From contig NZ_JACHDN010000001.1 in the NCBI RefSeq assembly GCF_014201095.1, forward strand, positions 3,720,001 through 3,784,000: DNA of 64,000 nucleotides. Direction: 5' to 3'. Positions 34,752-43,132 of the stretch are shown here, piece after piece (position 1 is the first letter of the stretch; the number at the start of each line of letters is the position of its first letter). The translations under genes and the position numbers were made by a program. Origin of the DNA: Cellulomonas hominis. GTDB lineage: Bacteria > Actinomycetota > Actinomycetes > Actinomycetales > Cellulomonadaceae. The notes below the pieces were generated by a model. The model worked only from the letters and a program-made list of their open reading frames with translations. It was not told where the DNA came from and did no database searches.

Positions 34752-35942
34752 CTATGCGGACCGGCCGGCTTCGGGACCATCGTCGAGCCAGCGTGGGTTC
34801 GCGAGATGAACTAGCAGGTAGTCCTCGCTGAGCGGGTCCTCGGCTACGGCACGCATCAGATTCACCTCGGCAGGCGAGGGTGCCTCGCTCATCAGCGATC
34901 CGAGCAGGGTTTGATAGGTGGGGTTGGAGCGCAGAACTGCGCCCGGCAGATGGGTGAGAATGTCTCTGAACACCCAGCGGACCGCCTCAGGCATGGGAGC
35001 CCCGGCCGGGACGTGCTGGATCGTCTGGAGTACCCAGTAGAGGCGGCTCGCGAGAGGCCACACCTCCTCGTCCGGCTCAAGCGCAACCTCGGCGGTCTCT
35101 TCGACAGCAGCCTCGTTCTCGTCGAGCGCCAGGGACTTCTGGGCGATCGTCAAGAAGTCCTGGGAGGTGACCTGGGCGTGCGGGTGCCCCGTCGCACGTA
35201 TCGACTCAGCGACCATCGCCGGCTGCGGGCGCATCCCGTTGTCGCGGACCCACCAGTCCGCCTTGAGGTCGTCGGTCACGACGATGAACCGGCGCCCGGT
35301 CCTGCGGGCGCGCTCGAGCATCTCGGCCCAGATGAGGTAGTCGCCGGCGGCGTCCTGCGGCACGTCCTTGCCGTGGTCGCGCCAGCCCGGCGGGACGCGG
35401 TTGGGGCCGCGGTACTGGTCGAAGCGGGCGACCCGGCGGCGGATCGACGAGGGCTCTGGCTCGTCTAGGACGCGACCTTCGAAGATCCGGTCCAGCCGGG
35501 ACATCACGACGTCCCGGTCCTTGGCGAGGATCGCCTCGTCCTGCTCACGGGCCGCGTCGATCTCGGTCAGCATCGGCTCGAGGTGCTTCTCGACGATGGC
35601 CTTGAGCTTCGCGATCCGTTCGGCCTGCAGGTGCCGGGCGCCGGTGAACGTCGCCCCGGGGTGCTGACGCACCGCGTCCAGCTTCCCGCGCAGGGAGTCG
35701 TAGGCGTCCGGCAGCTCCTTGCGGCCGCGTTCGGCGTTCCGCGTGATCTCGACCGCCACATGGTGCGGCATGACCAGCCGCTCGCGCACCCCCTCGAGGA
35801 CCTCGAACCACGCGTCGCGGGTCGCCGCGCTCATCCGGTAGAGGTTCAGCACGACGTTCGCGTCGAGCACGATGTCCGCGGTCTCGAACAGGTCCTCGGC
35901 GTCGGCTGCGGCCGGCGGGTCGGGGAGCAGCGGGGGAGTCAC
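34752..35942 (-). CDS. PIN-like domain protein, paralogue 2
   Basis: 396 residues. PIN_8-type domain with ADIVLDANVVLNLYR (Asp), VAVEITRN (Glu) and FIVVTDDLKADWW, followed by a C-terminal helical region (LASRLYWVLQTIQHV) that differs from paralogue 1. The GTG 35942 start is supported by CAGACT six bases upstream. Shared residues with paralogues 1 and 3 span the domain, including PPGW and GDYLIWAE. A metal-dependent RNase role follows from the fold; its target is unknown. Confidence 0.8.
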   Translation of the reverse strand: MTPPLLPDPPAAADAEDLFETADIVLDANVVLNLYRMSAATRDAWFEVLEGVRERLVMPHHVAVEITRNAERGRKELPDAYDSLRGKLDAVRQHPGATFTGARHLQAERIAKLKAIVEKHLEPMLTEIDAAREQDEAILAKDRDVVMSRLDRIFEGRVLDEPEPSSIRRRVARFDQYRGPNRVPPGWRDHGKDVPQDAAGDYLIWAEMLERARRTGRRFIVVTDDLKADWWVRDNGMRPQPAMVAESIRATGHPHAQVTSQDFLTIAQKSLALDENEAAVEETAEVALEPDEEVWPLASRLYWVLQTIQHVPAGAPMPEAVRWVFRDILTHLPGAVLRSNPTYQTLLGSLMSEAPSPAEVNLMRAVAEDPLSEDYLLVHLANPRWLDDGPEAGRSA

Positions 35943-35948
35943 GGGCGC

Positions 35949-35954
35949 AGTCTG
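35949..35954 (-). promoter_or_regulatory. -10 of a leaderless promoter for PIN paralogue 2
   Basis: Minus-strand CAGACT, six bases before GTG 35942, inside a longer shared TGGCAGACTG. Confidence 0.55.
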
Positions 35955-36024
35955 CCAGGACGGGCACCCTGACGTGGCCGGCGTGAACCGGGAGCTCCTG
36001 GAGACGGACGGCCCGGGGACCTGA

Positions 36025-37326
36025 TCAGGACTGCCCGTTGCGGGGCTGCTCGGCCTGCACGCGCCGGGCGGCGTCCGCAGTGGGCGAGCGGACGAACTCG
36101 GCGAGCTCTTGCACCTTGGCGGAGTCGCGCAGCGTCCGCGCGGCCTCGGTCGTTCCGGTGAGCGCCCCAAGGGTTGGTACCACTGGCGCGACCGCCGCGA
36201 ATGAACGCTGGACCCGGGCGAGCGACTCGGCTAGCTCGCGCGCGGCGCCGTCGTCGATCCGATCCAGGCCGAGCCGCAAGGCCTCATCGCGTGAGCGCAG
36301 GAACTCGTGCAGCTGGGCCTGGATCACTCTGTCGTGGTTGGCCATCATGCCCCGGAGAACATCGGGGTCGATGCCATTGAGCGCCCCGGCCGACCCCGGC
36401 ACGTACGCGATCGTGGACCGGCCGTCGCGCGATGCGGCGAGCGCGTCCTCGTACGCCGTCCAGCGCGGTTCGCTCGCCTGCGCGGTCTCCTCGACGGCTG
36501 CCGCGTCGGCTGCCAGGTCGAGCTGCTCCTGGCCGAGCTTGAGGAACTCGGGGGCGAGCATCTGCGCGTAGGGCTGCCCGGACGCGCGGTAGAGCTCGGC
36601 GACCAACTGCGGCTGGGCGGTCATCGCCCCGTCCTTCTTCAGCCACCAGTCGTCCTTGACGTCCTCCGTGACCAGTAGGACCGGCATGCGGAGGGAAGCG
36701 GCGTGCTCGAGCACTTCCGCCCACAGCAGGTAGTCGCCAGCCGCTGCCGTCGGTGTGGGCTTGTCGTCCCGCCACCCGGGCGGGATCTCGCTCGGACGGC
36801 GGTACGACACGAAGTCCAGGACACGCGAGCGCATGATGTCGGGCGCCGGGGCGGGGAGCACTCGATCCGCGAACAAGGCGGTGACAGCGTCGAGGACAGG
36901 GTCGGCGTCGCCCTCGATCAAGGCGGTGTCTCCAGCGCGGTCCTGCTGCACGTCCGCAAGCAGGTCTGCGACGCGCTTGTCGATCGTGGCCTTGAGGGCG
37001 TCGCGCCTGTGGGAGTGCAGCTTGCTGGCGGTGAAGACCGACCCCGGAGCCTTGCTCAGCGCGCTGATCCGAGACTCGACCTCGGCGTAGAGGCCACGCA
37101 GCTCGTCGCGCGACCGCGGCGCGTTCCGCTCGAACTCGACCGCGACTTGGTGGGGCATCACGAGCCGGTCGCGGACCTTCTCCAGCACCTCGAACCACGA
37201 GTCCCGGGTGGCCTTGGTCGTCCGGTACAGCGACAGGAGCACGCTCGTGTCGAGCACGATCAGGGCCGTGTCGAAGATGTCGGCCGGGTCGGCGGCGGGT
37301 GTCGGCTCGGGTAGCAGCGGGCTCAC
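36025..37326 (-). CDS. PIN-like domain protein, paralogue 3
   Basis: 433 residues. TALIVLDTSVLLSLYR (Asp), VAVEFERN (Glu) and PVLLVTEDVKDDWWLKKDG mark the PIN_8-type domain; GDYLLWAEVLEHA is shared with both paralogues. The C-terminal ~130 residues are helical, with a phosphotransfer-like amphipathic pattern but no motif. The GTG start 37326 is supported by CAGACT seven bases upstream. It is transcribed in the same direction as the other PIN genes and the HA-repeat gene, each probably from its own promoter. Confidence 0.8.
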   Translation of the reverse strand: MSPLLPEPTPAADPADIFDTALIVLDTSVLLSLYRTTKATRDSWFEVLEKVRDRLVMPHQVAVEFERNAPRSRDELRGLYAEVESRISALSKAPGSVFTASKLHSHRRDALKATIDKRVADLLADVQQDRAGDTALIEGDADPVLDAVTALFADRVLPAPAPDIMRSRVLDFVSYRRPSEIPPGWRDDKPTPTAAAGDYLLWAEVLEHAASLRMPVLLVTEDVKDDWWLKKDGAMTAQPQLVAELYRASGQPYAQMLAPEFLKLGQEQLDLAADAAAVEETAQASEPRWTAYEDALAASRDGRSTIAYVPGSAGALNGIDPDVLRGMMANHDRVIQAQLHEFLRSRDEALRLGLDRIDDGAARELAESLARVQRSFAAVAPVVPTLGALTGTTEAARTLRDSAKVQELAEFVRSPTADAARRVQAEQPRNGQS

Positions 37327-37333
37327 GGCGTTG

Positions 37334-37339
37334 AGTCTG
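37334..37339 (-). promoter_or_regulatory. -10 of a leaderless promoter for PIN paralogue 3
   Basis: Minus-strand CAGACT in a TGGCAGACT context, seven bases before GTG 37326. Confidence 0.5.
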
Positions 37340-37503
37340 CCAGCACTGGCCCACACGCACGGCCCCCGTCGTGGTGGCGCTGGCGCTGCGGCTTGCCGCC
37401 GTCCCCTCGCAGCGCGCTCACACATCGGGCGCCTGAGCACTCACCCGGTCGCGGCCGCTACAAGAGACCGGTGCTCGTGGCTGTGGGCTCGTAGCCTGCG
37501 TGC

Positions 37504-37938
37504 ATGGACCTGCGGATCAGAGGTAGTCGGGAGCTCGGTTCCGTCGATGGGGTTGCGGTGCGCCTCGAACGAGCGGTTCTGAACATCGACGAGCTTCAGC
37601 TCGAGTGGGACGGGATCCCGAGCAGCACCACAGAGGAGCTCGATGCTGCGCACGAGACGGCGATCGTCGCGTGGGCCGCTGACCTCAAGGCACGCGGACG
37701 GGACGCTGCGGGACCCCCGCCGAAGATGCCCGGGGACCGGCTCGCCAGGCTGCACGCGAACGTGATCGACGATCTCGGCCGGGAGTGGACGTTGGTGGCG
37801 GGGCAGACCGCCGGCACGGGGTCGGAGTGGCACTCCGTGTGGCGGTACCAGCGTCCGGGTCGCGGCGGTGAGCACCTGACCGTCCGGTTCAGCGTGGACG
37901 ACGACCCCACAGCCGAGGTCGAGATCTCGCTGACATGA
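37504..37938 (+). CDS. Unknown 144-residue protein
   Basis: A soluble acidic protein starting at ATG 37504. TAGCCT six bases upstream is a good -10 for a leaderless transcript from a housekeeping promoter. The C-terminus has a strand-rich stretch (VWRYQRPGRGGEHLTVRFSVDDD). No known motif. It diverges from PIN paralogue 3 across a ~180-nt gap. Confidence 0.6.
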   Translation: MDLRIRGSRELGSVDGVAVRLERAVLNIDELQLEWDGIPSSTTEELDAAHETAIVAWAADLKARGRDAAGPPPKMPGDRLARLHANVIDDLGREWTLVAGQTAGTGSEWHSVWRYQRPGRGGEHLTVRFSVDDDPTAEVEISLT

Positions 37939-38014
37939 GGAACCTCGTGCCCTGAGCCAGCGCCCGCCTGCATGGAGTCCTTCTAGTCCTTCTGCAGGCC
38001 GGTACGGTCTGGCC

Positions 38015-38591
38015 ATGACCACCGCGGAGACGTTCGACGCGATCATCGGCGCCTTCACCGCGATCGCCACGCTGGCCGCGGTCGTGGTCGCGGTCCTGGG
38101 CATCCGGCACGAGGCGCACGCCCGCCGGAGAGCCGAGGCGCGCCGCCGACGCCGCCGAGGCGGCCCGGATCCAGGACGCGCTCGAGCGTGAGGAACGCGA
38201 CGCCGCGGCGGCCGCCCGGTACCAGGCCGAGCGCATCGTCGCCTGGGCGGAGTGGGAGACGATCCAGCCGATGATGGCCGGCGGGGACATCGGCCGCTGG
38301 AGGCTGCTGTTCAGGAACAGCTCGGACCTGCCAGCCTTCGACGTGACCGTCATGGCTATGACGCACGACAACTCCTGGACGTTCACCGGCACCGACCGCG
38401 TCCTGCCGCCGTCGTCGACGCGGGTGGTCGGGCCGAGCGTCGGCGATCCCGGTGCAGGGCGCCAGGGGCACGTCGCCAGCCCCGAGGTCGGCATCAAGTT
38501 CCAGGACGCTGCCGGGCGGTGGTGGCTGCGGACACCGGGAGCCGGCCTGCGCCGCGACGAGGACGGCGAGCAGCTCGACGCGGCCCGGTAG
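38015..38591 (+). pseudogene. Frameshifted membrane-anchored protein gene
   Basis: ATG 38015 (TACGGT six bases upstream, leaderless) opens MTTAETFDAIIGAFTAIATLAAVVVAVLG, one membrane helix and a basic turn. Its frame ends at TGA after 58 codons, but the continuous frame one base over reads AADAAEAARIQDALEREERDAAAAARYQAERIV (coiled coil), then WAEWETIQPMMAGGDIGRWRLLFRN...WWLRTPGAG to TAG 38591. A one-base indel near 38140-38150, in a repetitive GC-rich stretch, joins them into a ~190-residue protein. It may be a real lesion or an assembly error. Confidence 0.6.
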
Positions 38592-38679
38592 CCCGGGCGG
38601 TCCTGCTGCTCCGGCTCACGACGGGCCATGGCGACCGTTCGAGGGAACCTGCGCCCCACCACGCCGCGAGTGGCCGGTG

Positions 38680-38687
38680 CCGCACAT
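38680..38687 (+). promoter_or_regulatory. CCGCACAT element with leader
   Basis: CCGCACAT then GTAGGCGCC, 41 nt before GTG 38729. Bases around it closely resemble the copy at 28064. Confidence 0.5.
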
Positions 38688-38728
38688 GTAGGCGCCCGAC
38701 GAAGACCTCGACCGAACCAGGAGCCCGC

Positions 38729-39187
38729 GTGCCCACCCACTTCGTGCCCGGCCTGCCCTTCCACGCCCCAAGCGTCGCGCCGACCGCCGAGCTGATGCGA
38801 GCCTCCGGACGCAGCCGCTGGCCGGCCGACCACGGCGTCGAGCCCGCGACAGGCGACCTCTGGCTGGTCGCAGTCGCTGACGTCGAGCTCGGCCTGGCTG
38901 TAGTGACCGAGCCTGGCCCGCACTGGGCCGCCGTGATCCCCGCGTGGCCCGCTCGGGGCGTCCCGCGCGGGGGCGCCCGGATCGAGCCGTGGGGACTGCT
39001 CCCTGCCCTCGACGTCTGGCCTGCGCACGAGGTCACCATCCCCAGCGACCTGCTCACCAGGCGCCTCGGTGCGGCGACGCCCCGCGGGACGTTCCCCGCG
39101 CTGCTGAGCGCCGACGCGGGGCGCCTGCCCGACGACCTCGAGGAGGTCTGGTCCCGGCTGAACCTCGGCATCGACACGGGACGGTGA
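38729..39187 (+). CDS. Unknown 152-residue protein
   Basis: GTG 38729 with CCAGGAG six bases upstream. The body is strand-rich (GDLWLVAVADVELGLAVVTEPG, WAAVIPAW) and ends in a helical tail (LPDDLEEVWSRLNL). The pattern loosely recalls a PemK/MazF-type beta barrel, but key residues are not clear and I do not assign it. It precedes the conjugation hydrolase gene on the same strand. Confidence 0.6.
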   Translation: MPTHFVPGLPFHAPSVAPTAELMRASGRSRWPADHGVEPATGDLWLVAVADVELGLAVVTEPGPHWAAVIPAWPARGVPRGGARIEPWGLLPALDVWPAHEVTIPSDLLTRRLGAATPRGTFPALLSADAGRLPDDLEEVWSRLNLGIDTGR

Positions 39188-39252
39188 CCGCCGCGGCCAC
39201 GCGCCAGCACCCGCCCGCCCACGCTCGGCCCCGGACGGGCGCCCGCTGAGCG

Positions 39253-39275
39253 TTTCGGCGCATGTTGACCCGGCG
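39253..39275 (+). promoter_or_regulatory. CGGCGCAT variant of the start-proximal element
   Basis: TTTCGGCGCATGTTGAC then CCGGC and the GTG start codon at 39275. Same 23 bases as at 25215 with one change, but here the element runs into the start codon. Confidence 0.5.
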
Positions 39276-40951
39276 TGAGCACACCGCAGCAGCCCCCACG
39301 CCGACGGCGGGCCGCCGCGAGCCCGAACGCCGCGGCAACGAGCAGCCCCCGACCACGGCCTGCCCGGCGCACCGCGGCGCCTTCGGGCACGCCCGCCCCT
39401 GGCGCGCCGACCCCGACGCCGGGCTCGAACCCGGCCACACCGCCGCCCACGCCTGGCGCGCCCTCCGGGCCGCGCACGCCGGGGCCCGCACGCGCCGGGC
39501 GGCCAGGCTCGGACCGGACCGCCAGGGCCTCGTCACCGGCACCGCCGGCACCCAACGAGGCGACGGCAGAGCCCCGCCAGCGGCGCGGCCGGGAGCGCAC
39601 CGCACGCGCGACCGGCGCCGCCAGCAGCGCGGCCGGCCTCGCCGGGCACAGCGGGCTCGGGAAGGTCGCCGGCGCCGCGTCGACCCTCGCCGACCCGAAC
39701 GCCACCGCGACCGAGAAGGTCACCGAGACCGCGGCCGCCGGGGCGGAAGCCGCCGTCACCGCGGCCGTCGGAGCCGCCGCGAGCCCGATCGTCGGGAAGG
39801 TCGCCGGCAAGGTCACCGGGGCTGCGCTGCGCGACCGGCGCATCCAGATCGCCATCGGGGCTGCCATCCTCATGCCTCTGCTGGCCATGGCGGTCGCCGT
39901 CCTCATGGTGCTCTCCACGGTCAACCAGGCTGGCACCCTCCTCGCGACCATCGCTGCCGCACAGGACGAGGAGTACGCGGAGAACGACGACTACTGCTAC
40001 TTCCCCGGGGTCGACGACTCCCTGCCGATCCTGCTCCTGACGTCCGAGCAGACCGCCAACGCCCGCACCATCGTGTCCACCGTCGCCTCCCGCAGCCTCG
40101 GCCCTCAGGACGCCGTGATCGCGATCATGACCGCACTGACCGAGTCGGGCCTGCGCAACGTCGACTACGGCGACGACGTCGGCCCGGACTCCCGCGGCCT
40201 GTTCCAGCAGCGGGACTCCTGGGGCCCGTACGAGGTCCGCATGGACCCGGCCGGCGCGACCGGCCTCTTCCTGGATGCGCTGACCTCGCCGGGTCTCACG
40301 CTCTACCGCACCAGCACCCTGGTCAACGCCTCACCCAGCACCCGTGCATCGCTCACGCCCTGGCTCGTCGCCCAGTCGGTGCAGAGGTCCGCGTTCGCGG
40401 ACGGGAACAACTACCAGGCCAAGTACAGCCAGGCCGTCGCGATCGTGCGGGCCATCATGGGCGACGCCGCCGCCTCGGTCACCGACCCCTGGGTCGCCCC
40501 GACCGGCGCCGGCGGGTCGATGGTCACATGCGCCGACGGCGGCACGGGAAGCACCCTGCCCGCCTCCGAGAAGGCCGGCGCAGCGATCACCTGGGGCAAG
40601 ACCCAGCTCGGCAAGCCGTACGTCTGGGGGGCGACCGGACCGAACTCCTACGACTGCTCGGGGTTCACGATGCGTGCGTGGGAGTCCGCCGGGGTCCCCA
40701 TCACCAGGACCTCCCGCTCCCAGTACAGCTGGGGCGCCAGCAACGGCCGGCTCGTGCCGCTCGCCGAGGCCCAGCCCGGCGACCTGCTGTTCTGGGCGAA
40801 CAACACCTCCAACCCCGGGTCGATCTACCACGTCGGCATCTGGATGGACGCCAACACGGTCATGCACGCCCCGAACCCGTCCACCGTGGTGAAGATCGCC
40901 CCGATCTTCAACCGCGACAAGCTCATGCCGTACGTCGTGCGGCCGGCCTGA
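39275..40951 (+). CDS. Conjugation-associated cell-wall hydrolase (lytic + NlpC/P60 domains)
   Basis: 558 residues. Residues 1-130 are Pro/Arg/Ala-rich and probably cytoplasmic. One membrane helix (about 190-215, AAILMPLLAMAVAVLMVLS) follows. Then a lysozyme-like segment (AIMTALTESGLRNVDYGD and SRGLFQQRDSWG, about 285-330) and a C-terminal NlpC/P60 endopeptidase with Cys461 in YDCSGF, His519 in YHVGIW and a further His in VMHAPN. Such two-domain hydrolases open the peptidoglycan for T4SS assembly in Gram-positive bacteria. The GTG 39275 start is fixed by the upstream element. The next gene is a lipoprotein with a 4-base-spaced ribosome site. Confidence 0.88.
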   Translation: MSTPQQPPRRRRAAASPNAAATSSPRPRPARRTAAPSGTPAPGAPTPTPGSNPATPPPTPGAPSGPRTPGPARAGRPGSDRTARASSPAPPAPNEATAEPRQRRGRERTARATGAASSAAGLAGHSGLGKVAGAASTLADPNATATEKVTETAAAGAEAAVTAAVGAAASPIVGKVAGKVTGAALRDRRIQIAIGAAILMPLLAMAVAVLMVLSTVNQAGTLLATIAAAQDEEYAENDDYCYFPGVDDSLPILLLTSEQTANARTIVSTVASRSLGPQDAVIAIMTALTESGLRNVDYGDDVGPDSRGLFQQRDSWGPYEVRMDPAGATGLFLDALTSPGLTLYRTSTLVNASPSTRASLTPWLVAQSVQRSAFADGNNYQAKYSQAVAIVRAIMGDAAASVTDPWVAPTGAGGSMVTCADGGTGSTLPASEKAGAAITWGKTQLGKPYVWGATGPNSYDCSGFTMRAWESAGVPITRTSRSQYSWGASNGRLVPLAEAQPGDLLFWANNTSNPGSIYHVGIWMDANTVMHAPNPSTVVKIAPIFNRDKLMPYVVRPA

Positions 40952-40962
40952 ACAGGAGCACG

Positions 40963-41601
40963 ATGACCAGGACCTCGCTCACCGCCGTCGCACTGCTCGC
41001 AGCCACCGCCCTCCTGGCGGGCTGCTCGTCGGCGCCGGAGCCTTCGGACCCGCCGGCCGGCGTCGGAACGGTCGTCGTCCCGACCTCGCCCGTCGGTGGT
41101 CAGAGCCCCGACCCCAGCAGTAGCCCGTCGCCGGAACCGACACCGACGTACGAGCCCGCTGCGGCCCCCGGTGACGACTACAGCCTCTCCCACCCCGGAC
41201 AGACCCTCCCCGACGCCCCGTACTCGGCCGGCGGTGCAGGCCTGTACACCGGTGAGCAGTGGCCGGCCGCCGGAGTCGACGCCGAGGCGTGGCGCCCCGT
41301 CGTCGAGTCGTTCGTCGCGGCGGTGTCCGCGCCCGAGCCGGACGCGGCGACCTGGCTGCAGGGCGTGCGGCCGTACGTCACCGACCGGCTCCTGGACCGC
41401 CTCGCGCAGGACGGCGTGCGCACCGAGGTCTCGGCGTGGGGGTCGCCCGAGCTGCAGGCGGTCTCGTCGATGAACGAGGACCACGGCGTCGCGATCGTCG
41501 AGACCGTCTCGCCCAACCCGTCCTGGTCGCAGGCGATCTCCCTGTGGTTCTTCGCCGACGGCACCTGGCGCGTCGACACCTTCGGCCTGCCCTGGCAGTA
41601 G
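40963..41601 (+). CDS. Lipoprotein of the conjugation module
   Basis: 212 residues. A lipobox (LLAATALLAGC, Cys 22 or so) follows a short signal. A Ser/Pro/Thr-rich linker leads to a ~120-residue domain (WRPVVESFVAAVSAPEPD...RPYVTDRLLDRL) that looks like an NTF2-like fold of VirB8-type or accessory conjugation proteins. AGGAG precedes ATG 40963, 11 nt after the hydrolase stop, so the two are co-transcribed. Confidence 0.75.
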   Translation: MTRTSLTAVALLAATALLAGCSSAPEPSDPPAGVGTVVVPTSPVGGQSPDPSSSPSPEPTPTYEPAAAPGDDYSLSHPGQTLPDAPYSAGGAGLYTGEQWPAAGVDAEAWRPVVESFVAAVSAPEPDAATWLQGVRPYVTDRLLDRLAQDGVRTEVSAWGSPELQAVSSMNEDHGVAIVETVSPNPSWSQAISLWFFADGTWRVDTFGLPWQ

Positions 41602-41608
41602 GACGACC

Positions 41609-41645
41609 GAGTGGGCGCCCAGACGTCTCGTCCGAACGCCCACTC
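41609..41645 (+). terminator. Hairpin after the conjugation lipoprotein
   Basis: GAGTGGGCG (41609-41617) pairs with CGCCCACTC (41637-41645) across a 19-nt loop, eight bases after the stop codon. No T-tract. Confidence 0.55.
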
Positions 41646-41760
41646 TGGCTGCCGTGGGTCCTGGGTGGCCGACCTGACGGTCGGTATGGCCCGGACCTCG
41701 TGCCCTCGGCCGGTCAGCGTTGCCGTGCGCTGCCGGTCCGAAGGTCGGGTGCTGCCGGGG

Positions 41761-41889
41761 CTACCGCACAAGCCGCGACCGGCGGTCGCCGCGGTACGCG
41801 ACGACGCAGTTGCAGCTGGGGCACCTCCAGCAGTCCAGGTCGAAGACCATCTGGTCGTCGCAGCAGCGGGGCGGGGTCAGCTGGTTCAT
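41761..41889 (-). CDS. 42-residue cysteine-rich protein
   Basis: A short gene: MNQLTPPRCCDDQMVF then DLDCWRCPSCNCVVAYRG, with six Cys in CxxC and CC arrangements that could bind zinc. AGGGAG lies seven bases before ATG 41889, a clear ribosome binding site. The rest of the ~445 nt between the lipoprotein and ligase genes shows only a hairpin and the ligase promoter. Confidence 0.6.
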   Translation of the reverse strand: MNQLTPPRCCDDQMVFDLDCWRCPSCNCVVAYRGDRRSRLVR

Positions 41890-42046
41890 CGTCGTCTCCC
41901 TCTTGGCGCCGGCGGCGCCTCGAGAGGGGCACTCGACCCGCGGCGCCCGGAACGGGTCATCGGTGGTACGCCGCAGCGTCGGGGTTCCACAACGTGCTGG
42001 CGGGGTCCCTCGCGCCGACTGCCGTGGGGCGCGCGATGCTGTTGCC

Positions 42047-43054
42047 GTGCCCACCTCCCGAGACCCCGACGGCCGTGGCCCGATCGACGTCGCGCTCGCC
42101 CGGGCCGTGGAGTCGATCGCGGAGACCAGCGCCCTGCCCGGCGGCACGATGTGGTCCCCGAAATGGGACGGGTACCGGCTCGTGATCGACCGCCGCGGAG
42201 CAGACGTCGTGCTGTGGTCGCGCCGAGGCACCGACCTCACCGCGCCCTTCCCGGAGATCGCCGAGGCCGCCCGCCAGCAGGTCCCCGTCGGCACGGTGCT
42301 CGACGGTGAGACGGTCGTCTGGTCTGGGGACCGCCTGAACTTCTCCGCGCTGCAACGGCGCGTAGCCAGCCCGCGAACGGCCGCCCGGCTCGCCCGAGAG
42401 CAGCCGGCGAGCATGGCTGTCTTCGACGTGCTCGAGCACGACGGGACCGACATGCGACGCCAACCCCTGCGGCACCGGCAGCGAGTCCTCGAGACCCTCG
42501 CCCGCACGTGGTCACCGCCGCTGAACCTCTCGCCGACCACGACCGACATCGACGTCGCGGCCGCGTGGTTCCGCGACATGGTGGCGGCCGGCATCGAAGG
42601 ACTCGTCGCCAAGGGTGCCGGCCAGCCGTACCGGCCCGGTCGACGCGACTGGCTGAAGGTGAAGCACCGATCGACCGTCGACGTCGTCTGCGCGGCGGTG
42701 ATCGGGCCCATCGGGCGGCCGACTGTCGTGGTCGCCGGGCTGCCGATCGGCGGCGAGCTGCGCATCGTCGGACGCACCGTGCCCCTGACTGCGCTGGCCT
42801 CACGGACGCTCGGTCGCCAGATCCAGGCCGCCGGCGAAGCCCACCCGTGGCCGCCGGTCGTCACCTCCGCGACCGTGAACGGCTTCGGGGGCTCGCGCGA
42901 CCCGGTGACGCTGACCCGCATCGAGCCCATCGTCGTCGAGGTCTCCGCCGACGTCGCTTGGAGCGGGCAGAGCTTCCGGCACCCGCTGCGTCTCGTGCGC
43001 GTTCGTCCAGAGTTGCATCCGGACGAGGTCTCGCCACCCTCGACTACCGCCTGA
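42047..43054 (+). CDS. ATP-dependent DNA ligase (LigC-like)
   Basis: 335 residues. Motif I is PKWDGYR with nucleophile Lys39, followed by RRGTD, motif III LDGETVVW, motif IV EGLVAKG and motif V WLKVKH; the C-terminal OB fold follows. It lacks the polymerase and phosphoesterase domains of LigD, and no Ku gene is nearby, so a LigC-type repair or element-maintenance ligase is likely. The GTG 42047 start has GATGCT six bases upstream (leaderless). The last 41 nt of the gene recur at 54104-54144 and appear to be one boundary of an inserted island. Confidence 0.88.
   Translation: MPTSRDPDGRGPIDVALARAVESIAETSALPGGTMWSPKWDGYRLVIDRRGADVVLWSRRGTDLTAPFPEIAEAARQQVPVGTVLDGETVVWSGDRLNFSALQRRVASPRTAARLAREQPASMAVFDVLEHDGTDMRRQPLRHRQRVLETLARTWSPPLNLSPTTTDIDVAAAWFRDMVAAGIEGLVAKGAGQPYRPGRRDWLKVKHRSTVDVVCAAVIGPIGRPTVVVAGLPIGGELRIVGRTVPLTALASRTLGRQIQAAGEAHPWPPVVTSATVNGFGGSRDPVTLTRIEPIVVEVSADVAWSGQSFRHPLRLVRVRPELHPDEVSPPSTTA
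43014..43054 (+). repeat. Direct repeat, left copy, at the 3' end of the ligase gene (attL-like)
   Basis: 41 bp starting TGCATCCGGACGAGG and ending on the ligase stop codon. It matches 54104-54144 at 39 of 41 positions, in the same orientation. A tyrosine recombinase starts 78 nt to the right. Confidence 0.55.
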
Positions 43055-43132
43055 CTTCACCGGCTCCGGCCACCAGTCCATCGCGCTGCGCCGCCCCTTG
43101 ACCAGTGCCTCTTGTGTTAGCGCATCGATGTT

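Noticed and set aside
38729..39187. PemK/MazF-like toxin
   Set aside because: Only a loose beta-rich resemblance; no antitoxin gene and no clear active-site residues.
42047..43054. Ligase as part of an NHEJ (Ku-LigD) system
   Set aside because: No Ku gene, polymerase or phosphoesterase domain is present.
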